From the NCBI GenBank assembly GCA_021613375.1, contig CM038709.1, positions 39,701,656-39,765,655 of the forward strand: a DNA stretch of 64,000 bases, given 5' to 3'. Below, one piece after another: positions 1 through 11,989 of this stretch; position 1 is the stretch's first letter; each line of letters opens with the position of its first letter. A program made the translations under genes and the position numbers. The notes below the pieces were generated by a model. That model was not told the DNA's origin. It saw nothing but the letters and a program-made list of their open reading frames with translations, and ran no database searches. This DNA is from Megaleporinus macrocephalus (taxonomy: Eukaryota; Chordata; Actinopteri; Characiformes; Anostomidae).

Positions 1-654
1 TGCTCTCGGCACTCAAGAGAAATTATTGTGTACCAGCTCTCACTGGGGTGGTTTTCTTGTCAGCGTGTCTGTCAGCTAATGCTAGTGGCTGATGGCACTT
101 GGGTTCGTGACTGACTGCCCACTATTAACAGCCTCTCAACCACAACAAATATGGTGGACAAAGAGGAGCACAGACAGTGAGTTACGTTAAAAGTTTATAA
201 AAAGTTTTTAAACGTTTATCTAACTCATAAGAAAGACTTAATAGGCTCAGTACATTAGGCTGATTTTGGATTGATATTGATATTGATACAACTTTTGCTT
301 CTGCTATAGCTCACAAACTACAAACTACAATCCTTACATTTCATCATAGATCCCGATCTTTTAAAATAACCAAAATCTCAGAGACAGGTGCTGAAGACGG
401 CAAGGGACCGTCTGTAAAGTGTGGGACTGTTCACAAAAACGTGCAGAGAAATGAGGAGCCTGTATGTGTTATTCTTAAAGCCTTCAAACACACTGAAATA
501 CGCAGACTATGTCAAAATCTGCTACTTTTACAAAGCTGTGGTAAACAATGCAGACAGAATCTACTCCTACACTTTAAAGCGCTATTTGGATGGAGTTAGT
601 TTTAAATCGGTTAGTTTTAAAAAAGTTTTTAATTATTACCCGTGTTCCTCTGTC
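1..654. other. Unique AT-rich noncoding stretch
   Basis: No gene or known repeat is recognised here. A 96-codon open frame at 421-711 has no recognisable domain and runs into the R1 MITE that follows, so it is not called as a gene. Confidence 0.5.
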
Positions 655-841
655 TATTTTTCTACATCAGTTGAATGCGGCAGCTGCCATTTACACTGTG
701 TTAAATCATGATGAATGGACCAATAGAATAGCTTGGAAAAATTCTGGTTCCATAGACTTCCATTGAAAGAGAAGTTTTTGGTCTCTTCTCTTTGGTCTCT
801 CCATTTTGAAGAGACCTGTTTTTCATTGGACAGCGACAATA
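655..841 (+). mobile_element. R1 MITE copy (5'-truncated)
   Basis: The copy contains the R1 core 'GGACCAATAGAA...TAGCTTGGAAAAA' then 'TTCTGGTTCCAT', and ends in 'TTTTCATTGGACAGCGAC' followed by AATAT. That end is the R1 terminal inverted repeat. The left TIR is absent. Matching cores occur at about 17.1, 21.1, 24.1, 26.9, 27.1, 29.7 and 51.5 kb. No transposase is encoded, so it is a nonautonomous element. Confidence 0.7.
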
Positions 842-1199
842 TGTATGTGTTTGTGCTGGTGATTTAATCAATCTTTGGTGGATATTTTATTGCTTTGAAG
901 AAGAAGTACAATCACAAGAAGTACAATCACAAGTTTTGGCAAAACATAGTACATAGTAACATGTTATAGGAGTCCAGTACAGTAGTACAGTAGTAGTGTA
1001 GTCCAGCACACTGAAGTAGATTTTTTATATATATATAGGACCACCAGAAAGCAGGTATTACAGGTATTATGTAGTAAGACTATATATTCCAGGTAATTAT
1101 AAGTTTACTTGTTTCGAGTACCTACCTCAAAACTGCATCTACCTTATAGCTGACCAGTTTATTAAGGTTAAGGTTTATTAACGTTAAGGTTAGAAGTTT
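842..1199. other. AT-rich noncoding stretch with a short R3-like piece
   Basis: No gene is seen. Around 1040-1075 there is 'GGACCACCAGAAAGCAGG' followed by TATTA, which resembles the core of foldback element R3, but it is too short to call a copy. Confidence 0.4.
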
Positions 1200-1640
1200 C
1201 TATGTGTTTTCAGGCATCATATTTTAGGGCCTCCACTCTTTACTGTCAAGGTTCAAGGTAGAAAACCGATCACGGATCAGCACATTGACGAAAGCCAGAG
1301 TGCCAGAGTCACCTCATATCTTCCACCGTCTCTTCATGGGAAACGAGGTCCGAGGCGTTTTCGTATGACCTCAGAGCAATGAAGTTGCATGATGTCATCT
1401 AACAGGGTTAGGGACTACAATACGCTTCACTGTTTGGTTTGGGACTCTCCCATATGATCCATTCCTATTACGCTCGCTACTAATAGGCAGAGAGACTGAT
1501 GCTAAACATTAACTGGGTAATAAGCACAGTGATGAGATCAGCCCTGACATATGCTCAATACGGTAATAACCTGTGTATGGGTCAAATAAGAAATGTCTAT
1601 TAATCCACACTCCCAGTGATTCCCATGCATAGAGATGAAT
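1200..1640. promoter_or_regulatory. Candidate conserved noncoding block
   Basis: This is unique, CpG-richer sequence between AT-rich flanks, and it is not shared with any repeat family in the window. It has no sustained reading frame. It contains TGACCTCA, GATGTCATC and a TAATAAGCAC-type AT-rich site. The composition resembles vertebrate noncoding elements, but conservation cannot be tested here. Confidence 0.3.
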
Positions 1641-2554
1641 AGGTCAAATTCCTTAAAGCGATGGGTCAGGCAAAAAATTAAACACACAGTTTTTATTTCT
1701 TAAGCTAAATGCAGTCATCAGTCAAGACAGGTTCAGGTTTGTTTCTTTAATTTTTGTATTAGAGCTATGACGCTAACAAAGCTTGTGCTAGTTGCTGATT
1801 ACATGATTATGAGAGTTTAGCTTTACCATGTATTTAGTTTTAAAGTCACTTGTGGGAAAATACTCATTCTTCTGTGGTTTATTATTCATAACATTATCAG
1901 AGATTAGTTGGAATCAACTTGACTTGAAGTTAAAGAAAGAAGCAGCTAGGCATTCACAAATACACATATCTAAAAATAGATAGAGCATATTCGTTTTAAA
2001 GCCAAACACAAAAAAAAGTTGTCAGCTTGAGCTCAGGTGCTGTTGTCTGCAGTGATCTATGAACTGTGTACTGTGCATTATGTCATCAAAGGTAAGATAT
2101 ATATGCTTCATAAATGTTTCGCCATGCCCGTGTTGTCAGTATGCTTTAGCTTAGGACGCTTGATGGTTTGTGTTTTAAAGTTGCTCATGCTGTATGTGGT
2201 TTATGTCCTGTACATCCCATACATCTTAGCAGAACTCATATACATATAGAAGTCATATACATTAAAGTAAATATGCTTGAGAAGAATGGCTGCATGCTTA
2301 ATGGGGGAGTGTTGCACTGGTTGTTTGTCTTTTGTTCTTGTTATTATGAGCACAATCTCCCTTTTGTTCCTTGATTTTTGCCACTAAGATGTGTTGTTTT
2401 ATGCGGGGTGATGACCACACTGCTAATAAGAGGTTATAGATTATAACCCTATAGAGTGTTTGGGAAATTGATTGTTAGGCAAATTGCTATTTCTTTTCTT
2501 TATGCAACCAGAACAGGTCTGTAATACACTGTCATAACTAAATAAGAAAAGTTC
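1641..2554. other. AT-rich noncoding stretch, nothing recognised
   Basis: Short open frames at 2037-2249 and 2168-2374 overlap in different frames and show no family motif. No repeat family was recognised. Confidence 0.4.
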
Positions 2555-2690
2555 AGTACATAGAACTGACATATTGTGAACCTCAAATACTGTTGTTTCT
2601 CCTTTAAATACAAATCCTGCATTTATTAAAGAGTGACAGTAAAACAGGTGAAACTTTTACACAGCAGTCTTGACCCTACACTACTGTTTA
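2555..2690 (+). repeat. R8 unclassified interspersed repeat, copy 1
   Basis: The stretch 'GTGAACCTCAAATACTG' followed by 'TTGTTTCTCCTTTAAATAC' recurs with few changes at about 15,948-16,010. The shared part is about 80-120 bp and noncoding. The element class is unknown. Confidence 0.5.
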
Positions 2691-2887
2691 TATAAATACT
2701 AAAGTCTTAGACACCTTAACTTATTGTTTCAAATGCTTATATCATACCATATTTAAAATCTTAAATATTTTTGTATATCATTAGAAAAGATGTATACATA
2801 TATAACATAAATAAGTTATAATATATATAATGAATACGTATAAATACAACATCTAATATTAATATTAGTAGGTAATATCTTAAGTTC

Positions 2888-3083
2888 CAGTTTGAAGAAC
2901 AAAGTGTAGTTCCAAATTTCTCCTGGACGTCCCAGACATTGTATGAATGTATTCAGTTCCTTCAGCAGCAATTTTGATTTAGCTTAATGAAGTACTGAGC
3001 AGTCAAAGCAGGTATTAGATGAGAACTGTAAATAATACTGGGTTGTTTCCACAAGTAGAAGCTTGGAAAGGGTTAAATAAACA
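2888..3083 (+). repeat. R2 unclassified interspersed repeat
   Basis: It contains 'TTCTCCTGGACGTCCCAGAC', then 'GAAGTACTGAGCAGTCAAAG', then 'ACTGGGTTGTTTCCACAAG'. A very similar copy lies at 4880-5066, with reverse-complement copies at 24,540-24,665 and 25,800-25,985. There is no ORF and no obvious TIR. A SINE-like or MITE-like origin is possible. Confidence 0.6.
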
Positions 3084-3122
3084 CACTGACATGAAAATAA
3101 CTATTTACTATATACTGAGTGT

Positions 3123-3132
<10 letters not shown>

Positions 3133-3207
<75 letters not shown>

Positions 3208-3248
3208 GTAAATTTACATAACACGCATTGAAAGCTTGTATCATTTGA

Positions 3249-3309
<61 letters not shown>
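3133..3309. repeat. Paired (AT)n microsatellites
   Basis: Two (AT)n arrays at about 3133-3205 and 3250-3309 flank a 44-bp spacer. The words 'GAAAGCTTGT' and 'ACAAGCTTTTAATGC' on either side of the second array are partly inverted, so the region could form a hairpin. The repetitive 150-codon reverse frame here is an artefact of reading AT repeats. Confidence 0.9.
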
Positions 3310-3313
<4 letters not shown>

Positions 3314-4291
3314 AGCTTTTAATGCTTGTTAGATATATTAGATTAATAGCTCCAGTGAAGAACAGTGAAAGGAACTTCAGACACCAAACATGTCTTGGCT
3401 GATCGATTACATTTGGGTACAAGTGGGAAATTGTGTATTTGATGTCATTTTTGGCTAAGCCATCGCAGTGAGACTTATTAAAAACCCCAAGAGCTGCAGA
3501 ACAACAGATTTCCTGAAATTCTATTCTTAGTCGCTGTTCCCCATAAACACATTTTCCCACAAATCCCCTCTTTCAGGCACATGTATACACTGTAAAGGTC
3601 CTGAACCTGAACCCCCCCTTCTACCTCCCTCCTAATCGCTTAGTGTCCGTATGGGCCATTCCCAGCAGTTGGCTGTGAGGGTCAAGCGTGGGACAAGTGG
3701 GCATGGGAAAAAATGCAACAATTATATCATTTCCTGTTCGGCCGGCAGTGCAAAACGGGGAGCTCTTAAAGTAGTGTGGATTTTACAGGGACGCATGGGG
3801 CTAAGAGTGAAGAATTGCTATTGTGAAGCACTGTAATCTGTATCCCCTTCATTTAACTGTGCTATATACAATTATACAATAACTATTATTGTTATTATTA
3901 TTATTTGATTTATTTTGTTTCTTTAAGATTTCAAGATTCTTTAAGTTTCCAACAGAAGTTGGGATTTAAAATAAATTATCCAGCATTTTTTTGATCAGTA
4001 AAGATGAATGGACCAATAACAATTGTACAAAATGATTTGTAATCTGCACGTACCTTCTGCATACTAATTGTGCAAAAATATAAATGCTCTGGTGAAAAAG
4101 GCGTTGCAATTGGCTGGGACAACAAGTAGGGAAAGTACATTTCTGAGTGACAAAAATATGAAACAATATTTAATCAGAAAAAGCTATAGAACTGTTATAC
4201 AGACATTAAACATCATTGTTGGTAGAGTTGGTTCAATGCAAGATTCCTATCCTACAAAACTGGGATTAAGGTAAGTCATTGGAATGGATAT
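3310..4291. other. Noncoding stretch, nothing recognised
   Basis: Sequence of mixed composition with short open frames such as 3651-3836 that lack recognisable domains. 'ATGAATGGACCAATAAC' near 4003 resembles part of R1 but is not extended. Confidence 0.35.
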
Positions 4292-4437
4292 TCCATCCAT
4301 CTGGCCATCCATCCATATCTTCCACTTTATCCTGCTATTTAAGGTCACGGGAGGGCTGGAGCCAATCCCAGCGTCATGGGCCGAAGATGGGGTACACCAA
4401 GGACAGGTCACCAGTCCATCGCATGGCCGGAATGGCG
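4292..4437 (+). repeat. R4 fish interspersed repeat, 3'-truncated
   Basis: It opens with CCATCC repeats, then 'TATCTTCCACTTTATCCTGC', 'GGAGCCAATCCCAGCG', and 'GACAGGTCACCAGTCCATCG'. The same order is seen at 26.1, 30.9 and 59.1 kb. This copy stops before the 'GTGGGAGGAAACC' part. R4 is a repeat seen widely in teleost genomes; its class is not decided here. Confidence 0.75.
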
Positions 4438-4879
4438 ATTCCCCCACTGAAGAAAAACATAGCCTAGGATGATCCAAGTTACATTCCAAGCTTCTTTTCA
4501 CTATTTCTATTAATCGATTAACCATACATGTTTTGTAATTGTAATTGAAGTTTTATTATAACTAAGGTTTATGGAGCTCCTCCTACTTTCAGCCTAATGT
4601 CCAATTAATTTCCATGTCTATGTCCCATTTTCATGGAACCTTCCCTCCTGGTCTATGACAATGAAGTTGATAGAGTTGTTTCCTCTCCTAAAGCCATGCA
4701 AGTGCTTGTACTGCTATGTCAAATCTGATGGGACACTAGAAAATAGTTACACTACTGTGTAAAAGTCTAACCTAACCTTATTGTTTATAACCCTCTATCT
4801 GAGCAATAAGTGTAAGAACACCAGATATCATTAGAACAGCTTAAATACAATATCTTCTGAAAGAAGTTGATCATATCTT
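4438..4879. other. AT-rich noncoding stretch, nothing recognised
   Basis: No gene, TIR or recurring family was identified between the R4 and R2 copies. Confidence 0.4.
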
Positions 4880-5066
4880 GAGCTCCTGGAAGTGTAGTTC
4901 CAGATTTCTCCTGGACGCCCCAGACATTGTATGAATGTATTCAGTTCCTTCAGCAACAATCTTGATTTATCTTAATGAAGTACTGAGCAGTCAAAGCAGG
5001 TATTAGATGACAACTGTAAATAATACTGGGTTGTTTCCACAAGGAGAAGCTTGGAAAGGCATAGCA
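4880..5066 (+). repeat. R2 unclassified interspersed repeat
   Basis: Second forward copy of R2, closely matching 2888-3083 over almost its whole length, for example 'ACTGAGCAGTCAAAGCAGG' and 'GGGTTGTTTCCACAAGGAG'. The two copies lie 2 kb apart in direct orientation. Confidence 0.6.
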
Positions 5067-5214
5067 AACACTGCTTACTGTATTAATACTGTTTGAATAG
5101 ATAGACTATTAAAACTTACTGTCTGGAGAATTTTTTATTTTTAAATAAGATGCAAAAGAACGTTTGTACAGTGCCGTAGTTCCAAATCTGTTGAGTTTTC
5201 TTGTAGCTTACGTC

Positions 5215-5400
5215 CAGGATTCTCATCCCAGGTTCTTCTGCCTTGCAGAGTTGCAGGTTTTCCTTGACCCAACACAGCTGATTCTGATCATCACACAATT
5301 TTCAAGAACTTCATGAGCTGGATCGGGTGTTTTAGAGCAGAAAAGAGCGTAAGCTGTGCAGGAATCCTGTGGGCTACTGCAGCAGGTTGTGGTTAAGCTT
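5215..5400. mobile_element. Decayed hAT-like nonautonomous element
   Basis: The pattern 'TTCTGCCTTGCAGAGTTGC', then 'GACCCAACACAGCTGATTC', 'GAACTTCATGAGCTGGATC' and 'GTGTTTTAGAGCAG' resembles a common fish hAT-derived MITE built on 'CTGCAGAGTTTAGCTCCAAC ... CACCTGATT ... GTTGGAGC'. Ends are eroded and no TSD was resolved, so the class rests on remembered family structure. Confidence 0.45.
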
Positions 5401-5880
5401 CCGCGTTTAGATTTCACCCAGATTCAACCACAAAAAAAACACCATCGAGTCCTGCAGATCAGATAAAGATGAACTGAGCTGAAACTAAATTCCACACATT
5501 TGCTTAGTCAGTGCAACACCTTCACATTGAAGTTATAAGTAGTGTTTCAGTCTGGACAACTTTTTAAGTGAGACAGTTCAGGGTTGCCAATCAGAACTGC
5601 CAAAAGTAAATTTGAATATTTTTTAATGGGCATAGGGCATGAATATTTTTTAATGGGCAATAGGAACCTCTAGGAATTTACCTATTGGACACCCTGAATG
5701 TCCTTGAAAATATTATTATGATGCTAATAATGGCTAAAATAAATAGATAGATTTGCTTTTGACATTGGTGGGGACCTATGAATAACAACTGCTCTTCAAT
5801 GTCTGAAAGAGTGAACTGCTGTTCTTTCCTCAAACTGAAGACAGAAGAGGAGGTCTCAGTTAATGTATTGTGTTCTCTGT
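5401..5880. other. Noncoding stretch with a short local duplication
   Basis: Two nearby copies of 'AATATTTTTTAATGGGCA' occur around 5612-5660. Otherwise nothing is recognised. Confidence 0.4.
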
Positions 5881-5884
5881 ATCT

Positions 5885-6115
5885 CTGGCTTCCTATAGCT
5901 GCTTCTACAGCAAACCTTTAACTCGATCTGGAGCTCGAGCCCTTCGAGCCTCCAGGGACCAGGCATCTCTTAACAAGCAAGGAAGACAAGCATCAAGACT
6001 CTTTTCTGTGCTGGTACCCAGATGATGAAACGAATGTCTGTTGGCTGTCCAAATGGTAGACTCTCCTGTGGTCCCCATCTATTCGTAAAACACTTAAGTG
6101 AGCATTAGTCTAAAG
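5885..6115 (+). pseudogene. LINE reverse-transcriptase ORF 3'-end remnant
   Basis: In one frame the segment reads RLFSVLVPR, two stops, then NECLLAVQ, and near 6080 'CATCTATTCGTAAAACAC'. This matches the common fish LINE terminus in which a 'FSVLAPRWWNELP' region is followed by an 'H-LF-KH' tail. Stops in the key stretch show it is dead. The upstream reverse transcriptase is missing, as expected for a 5'-truncated LINE. The exact clade is not assigned. Confidence 0.5.
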
Positions 6116-6394
6116 GTGTACTCGAACTAGGTGATCCGTACCATGCCTGAGCATATTCGTCCCCCAGAATAAAGGGCATTTGACTAGTGTGGGCTTTCCG
6201 TACCATGCCTCAAACACGGTATGCTGCACCACAGCCCGGGCACTATTGAACTCAGTACAGTATGGATCTAGTGTGATCCCAGCACAGGACTAGAACATGT
6301 AAATGCTGCGACTGTCCCATTATGGCAGCACTGGGATCACTCTGGTCTACGGGGCCAGAATGTAAATGCTGCACTGTTTACATTGGAACTGTAA
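6116..6394. other. Noncoding stretch before the minisatellite
   Basis: It contains two copies of 'CCGTACCATGCCT' (about 6137 and 6200) and looks repeat-derived. No RNA gene or ORF was recognised. Confidence 0.3.
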
Positions 6395-9300
6395 AATCAA
6401 TGTGCTGATGTTGACCAGTGAAATCAACATCATCACATTACTAGTGTTTATTACATCAGTGAACACCATCAGTGAACACCATCAGTATTATTATTGTTTA
6501 TACTATCAGTGAACACCATCAGTGAAATCAACGTCAGCCCATTATTAGTGTTCATACCATCAGTAAACACCTTCAGTGAACACCGTCAGTGAATACCATC
6601 AGTGAACACCATCAGTATTATTATTGTTTATACCATCAGTGAACACCATCAGTGAATACCATCAGTGAACACCATCAGTGAATACCATCAGTGAACACCA
6701 TCAGTAAACACCATCAGTATTATTATTGCTTATACCACCAGTGAACACCATCAGTATTATTACTGTTTATACCATCAGTGAACACCATCAGTGAATACCA
6801 TCAGTGAATACCATCAGTGAACACCATCAGTATTATTATTGCTTATACCATCAGTGAACACCATCAGTAAAATCAACATCAGCCCATTATTAGTGTTTCT
6901 ACCATCAGTAAACACCATCAGTGAATACCATCAGTAAACACCATCAGTGAACACCATCAGTATTGTTTTTCTTTATACCATTAGTGAACACCATCAGTGA
7001 ACACCATCAGTGAAATTAACATCAGCCCATTATTAGTGTTTATACCATCAATGAACACCATCAGTGAACACCATCAGCCCATTATTAGTGTTTATACCAT
7101 CAGTAAACACCATCAGTGAAGAACATCAGTGAAATCAACAACAGCCCATTATTAGTGTTTATACCATCAGTGAACACCATCAGTGAACACCATCAGCCCA
7201 TTATTAGTGTTTATACCATCAGTAAACACCATCAGTGAATACCATCAGCCCATTATTAGTGTTTATACCATCAATAAACACAATCAGTGAATACCATCAG
7301 TGAACACCATCAGCCCATTATTAGTGTTTATACCATCAGTAAACACCATCAGTGAACAACATCAGTAAAATCAACATTAGCCCATTATTAGTGTTTATAC
7401 CATCAGTAAACACCATCAGTGAACACCATCAGCCCATTATTAGTGTTTATACCATCAGTAAACACCATCAGTGAACACCATCAGCACATTATTAGTGTTT
7501 ATACCATCAATAAACAACATCAGTGAACACCATCAGCCCATTATTAGTGTTTATACCATCAGTAAACACCATCAGTGAATACCATCAGTGAACACCATCA
7601 GTAAAATCAACACCAGCCCATTGTTAGTGTTTATACCGTCAGGAAACACCATCAGTGAACACCATCAGCCCATTATTAGTGTTTATACCATCAGTAAACA
7701 CCATCAGTGAATACCATCAGTGAACACCATCAGTAAAATCAACACCAGCCCATTATTAGTGTTTATACCATCAGTAAACACCATCAGTGAACACTATCAG
7801 CCCATTATTAGTGTTTATACCATCAGTAAACACCATCAGTGAATACCATCAGTAAACACCATCAGTAAAATCAACACCAGCCCATTGTTAGTGTTTATAC
7901 CATCAGTGAACAACATCCGTGAACACCATCAGTGAAATCAACATCAGCCCATTATTAGTGTTTATACCATCAGTGAACACCATCAGTTAAATCAACACCA
8001 GCCCGTTATTAGTGTTTATACCATCAGTGAACACCATCAGTGAAATCAACACCAGCCCATTATTAGTGTTTATACCATCAGTGAACACCATCAGTGAACA
8101 CCATCAGTGAACACATCAGTAAAATCAACACCAGCCCGTTATTAGTGTTTATACCATCAGTAAACACCATCAGTATTATTATTGTTTATACCATCAGTGA
8201 ACACCATCAGTAAAATCAACATCAGCCCATTATTAGTGTTTCTACCATCAGTAAACACCATCAGTGAATACCATCAGTAAACACCATCAGTGAACACCAT
8301 CAGTATTGTTTTTCTTTATACCATTAGTGAACACCATCAGTGAAATTAACATCAGCCCATTATTAGTGTTTATACCATCAATGAACACCATCAGTGAACA
8401 CCATCAGCCCATTATTAGTGTTTATACCATCAGTAAACACCATCAGTGAAGAACATCAGTGAAATTAACACCAGCCCATTATTAGTGTTTATAATATCAA
8501 TAAACACAATCAGTGAACACCATCAGTGAACACCATCAGCCCATTATAAGTGTTTATACCATCAGTAAACACCATCAGTGAACAACATCAGTAAAATCAA
8601 CATCAGCCCATTATTAGTGTTTATACCATCAGTAAACACCATCAGTGAACAACATCAGTAAAATCAACATTAGCCCATTATTAGTGTTTATACCATCAAT
8701 AAACACCATCAGTGAACACCATCAGCCCATTATTAGTGTTTATACCATCAGTAAACACCATCAGTGAACACCATCAGCCCATTATTAGTGTTTATACCAT
8801 CAGTAAACACCATCAGTGAACACTATCAGCCCATTATTAGTGTTTATACCATCAATGAACACCATCAGTGAACACCATCAGCCTATTATTAGTGTTTATA
8901 CCATCAGTGAACACCATCAGTGAACACCATCAGCCCATTATTAGTGTTTATACCATCAGTAAACACCATCAGTGAACACTATCAGCCCATTATTAGTGTT
9001 TATACCATCAGTAAACACCATCAGTGAATACCATCAGTGAACACCATCAGTAAAATCAACACCAGCCCATTGTTAGTGTTTATACCATCAGTGAACAACA
9101 TCCGTGAACACCATCAGTGAAATCAACATCAGCCCATTATTAGTGTTTATGCCATCAGTGAACACCATCAGTAAAATCAACACCAGCCCGTTATTAGTGT
9201 TTATACCATCAGTGAACACCATCAGTGAACACCATCAGTGAAATCAACACCAGCCCATTATTAGTGTTTATACCATCAGTGAACACCATCAGTAAAATCA

Positions 9301-9770
9301 ACACCAGCCCATTATTTGTGTTTATACCATCAGTAAACACCTTCAGTGAACACCGTCAGTGAATACCATCAGTGAACACCATCAGTATTATTATTGCTTA
9401 TACCATTAGTGAACACCATCAGTGAATACCATCAGTGAACACCATCAGTAAACACCATCAGTATTATTATTGCTTATACCACCAGTGAACACCATCAGTA
9501 TTATTACTGTTTATACCATCAGTGAACACCATCAGTGAATACCATCAGTGAACACCATCAGTAAATACCATCAGTAAACACCATCAGTATTATTATTGCT
9601 TATACCATCAGTGAACACCATCAGTATTATTATTGCTTATACCATCAGTGAACACCATCAGTATTATTATTGTTTATACCATCAGTGAACACCATCAGTG
9701 AATACCATCAGTGAACTCCATCAGTGAACACCATCAGTGAAATCAACATCAGCCTATTATTAGTGTCTCT
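6395..9770 (+). repeat. 3.4-kb hierarchical minisatellite (13-bp base unit)
   Basis: The base unit is GTGAACACCATCA (13 bp) with variants GTAAACACCATCA and GTGAATACCATCA. It is organised into longer units, most often about 52 bp: 'CCCATTATTAGTGTTTATAC' plus CATCAG-type 13-mers, where 52 is 4 x 13. A second variant carries TATTATTATTGTTTATACC at the two ends of the array (about 6.5-6.9 and 9.4-9.7 kb). Larger blocks are also duplicated: markers at 6891, 7914 and 6571 recur at 8234, 9099 and 9341. There is no ORF. It is not CRISPR: units are contiguous without unique spacers. Confidence 0.95.
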
Positions 9771-10020
9771 TACAGTTTGCTAGTATGATGGAACCCATTA
9801 CGCTACCCAGAGCTCTTCAGATTAACATCAGCCATTACATTTACTGTTGCACAAGAAACAGTAATACTATAATCGTCCTGCGCTCATATTTATTCAGCTC
9901 CCTGATTGGTCAAGGCACATTACCACTCAAAGGTCAACGACTGCTTGAATGCCTGAGTCATCTCCATTGTAATGGTACCACATTGAACTAGCCAAAGAAA
10001 AGAGATGATGAATAGAGTCG
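9771..10020. other. Short noncoding flank of the minisatellite
   Basis: A 68-codon frame at 9785-9991 has no recognisable domain. No repeat was identified. Confidence 0.3.
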
Positions 10021-11720
10021 AATACCTTCACGATGTCTGGCAAATGTGAACATAATGAAGCCCAGGTCAAGCGGTCCACTCTAATCGCAACCGCACATTC
10101 CCATTACACACCTTTGACATGTTCCTCAAAGAACGTTCCAGCTCCTTCTTGCTTTATGTGACTTTTCTCATTTAGAGGTTATTATCCACACCCAACTACC
10201 TCAACCCCCCGATTCAGGAAGGTATTATACTATATGTTGCCGCACCCACGCTGTCTGAGCTTTCTCTCTCCATCAAATCTGTCTTCTGTCTTTCTCTCCA
10301 AGCCGTGAGTCACAAGGAACACCTCGGACAAACCCCTTCATTACTTGAACTAACCCTTGACCAGTGACTAGTGCTCCAACGGGCGCTGGTTTTATGCTTA
10401 TCCCTAACTTTCAATGCACCTGATGAAAAATCGAAAGGAAGAAAACCAGCAAAACTAGCCAAGCTACATCACGAACGCGGATGCGTGTTGGCGCTCCCCA
10501 AGTGCAGCCGTCATGGGGTGACGATGTAGGTGCCTCTTGCTTCAGCATGGGTCCAGCAAAGGTGTGACCTCTAAAAACCTGAGGTAATGGTATGTTAGCG
10601 CCCCACTCACATCACCCTCCAGCCTCCCATGTGCTAGGCGTCCATCCAGGCCCCACTGTTTCCATGTGTGTGCCTCCACTGAGTCACAGCGCTATGGGAG
10701 GAGGTGTGAGAGCCTCGCTGTGAGGTACGCGGATTGTTAAGCTCGCCGTTAGGACACGGCGAATGACGCCGGCCCCGCGACTGGAAACGTGTGGTATTTA
10801 TTTAATTTGGCGTGGAAAATCGCAGGAATTACGGGTGAGCTCAGCACGGCTGTGACAGGTTCTCGGGTGCCAGGCCCTCTGCAAGCACTCTCACTGAAAA
10901 AGTCTTATTGCTGTTGCAACACGCTTGGAAGGAACTTGAGGCTTGAAGCACCAGCGGAGGAACCAAGAAACAAAAAAGGGAGGTATGGGTAGCACTGGTG
11001 AGCCGCGACTGGTGTTCACAGTAAATAATCAAAGGTTTAAATGTATGTATAAGAAAAAAAACGACGCTGGGATTCGGGAGGGCTTGGGTTTATTTATGAT
11101 TTGTGGTGTCTGGAGGGGTGTTAAGTCAATAAGCGCCGACTGTCCTTTCACAGCGCCATTGATGACCACATATAATGGCGCATCATGGGAGTTGTTGATG
11201 TTTTCAGAGAGGATAATGGCCACTGGGAGGTCTCCTTAGTGCTTTCTGACTCTTTTATACCCCCTCACGCTGCTCCAGTGGCCCCCGAAAGTTTACAGGC
11301 TGTAACTACCAACAGCACTATCCTCAAACGGCCGCCTGTGCATGCTCCTTGTCTTCCCCCTCTCTTGGCCTTTTCAACGTCAAACAAAAAGCTGCGATAA
11401 TCATGGCTGAATTTTTCGTCTCCCTCCATCTCTCTCTCTCTCTCTCTTGCTCTCTCTCTGTTTCTCTTCCACGACTTTTGCTTGCGATGCCAACTCCTCG
11501 CTCTTTGATGTCATTAAATCCGCAAGGGAGTTCATTCTCGCTCAAAAGCACTTTATCAAAGCTCTTCAGATGCCTCCTCGCAAGAACGTCGGAGTCCTTG
11601 CGCGGACAGAAAGAGCCGTCCTTCCTTTTCCGAGCAGAAATGTGGGACGGTTGCATGTCTGCGGTTTGCTGCCCCCTGGATAAAAAACGAAACAAAGCAT
11701 AAAACAAACTGTCCGTGCGA
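10021..11720. promoter_or_regulatory. Candidate regulatory/conserved noncoding block, 1.7 kb
   Basis: A long unique stretch, more GC- and CpG-rich than its surroundings, with no member of the repeat families apart from a (CT)n tract. Several overlapping short open frames on both strands (for example 11,324-11,740 reverse and 11,349-11,702 forward) arise because stops are rarer in GC-richer DNA. None has a recognisable domain or consistent splice signals. It is called as candidate cis-regulatory DNA. Confidence 0.35.
11428..11458 (+). repeat. (CT)n microsatellite
   Basis: Short interrupted CT tract (TCTCTCTC...TTGCTCTCTC) inside the unique block. It creates the serine/leucine-rich or arginine/glutamate-rich segments of the overlapping frames. 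Confidence 0.85.
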
Positions 11721-11989
11721 TATTGGCTGCTGAGCTCCACAATTGTTCCTCAGTGTTTAGGTATACACCACATCAGGGAGCTGTGCTTAATGTTCCTAAG
11801 CTATAAATCAGATTGTGTTCAATTAGTTCAAAATCTGGTGTTCCTATGGAAGGTTTCACATAGCAAGCAGGAAGCGCAGTGAAGGAGCTTCCTGAAGATC
11901 TCAGATAGGACATTATGAAACAGTACTCAGACCTACACAACATCCCTGCCAACGCAACTTGTTCAATAGTATGCAAGTGAAAAGTTGCT
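11721..11989. other. Noncoding stretch, nothing recognised
   Basis: Short sequence between the CpG-richer block and the Tc1 remnant; no feature seen. Confidence 0.3.

Noticed and set aside
3108..3560. 150-codon reverse open frame
   Set aside because: Most of it is a run of Ile-Tyr from two (AT)n arrays; no exon or domain.
6395..9770. CRISPR-like appearance of repeats
   Set aside because: Units are contiguous and vary by point changes; there are no unique spacers, no cas genes, and the context is a fish genome.
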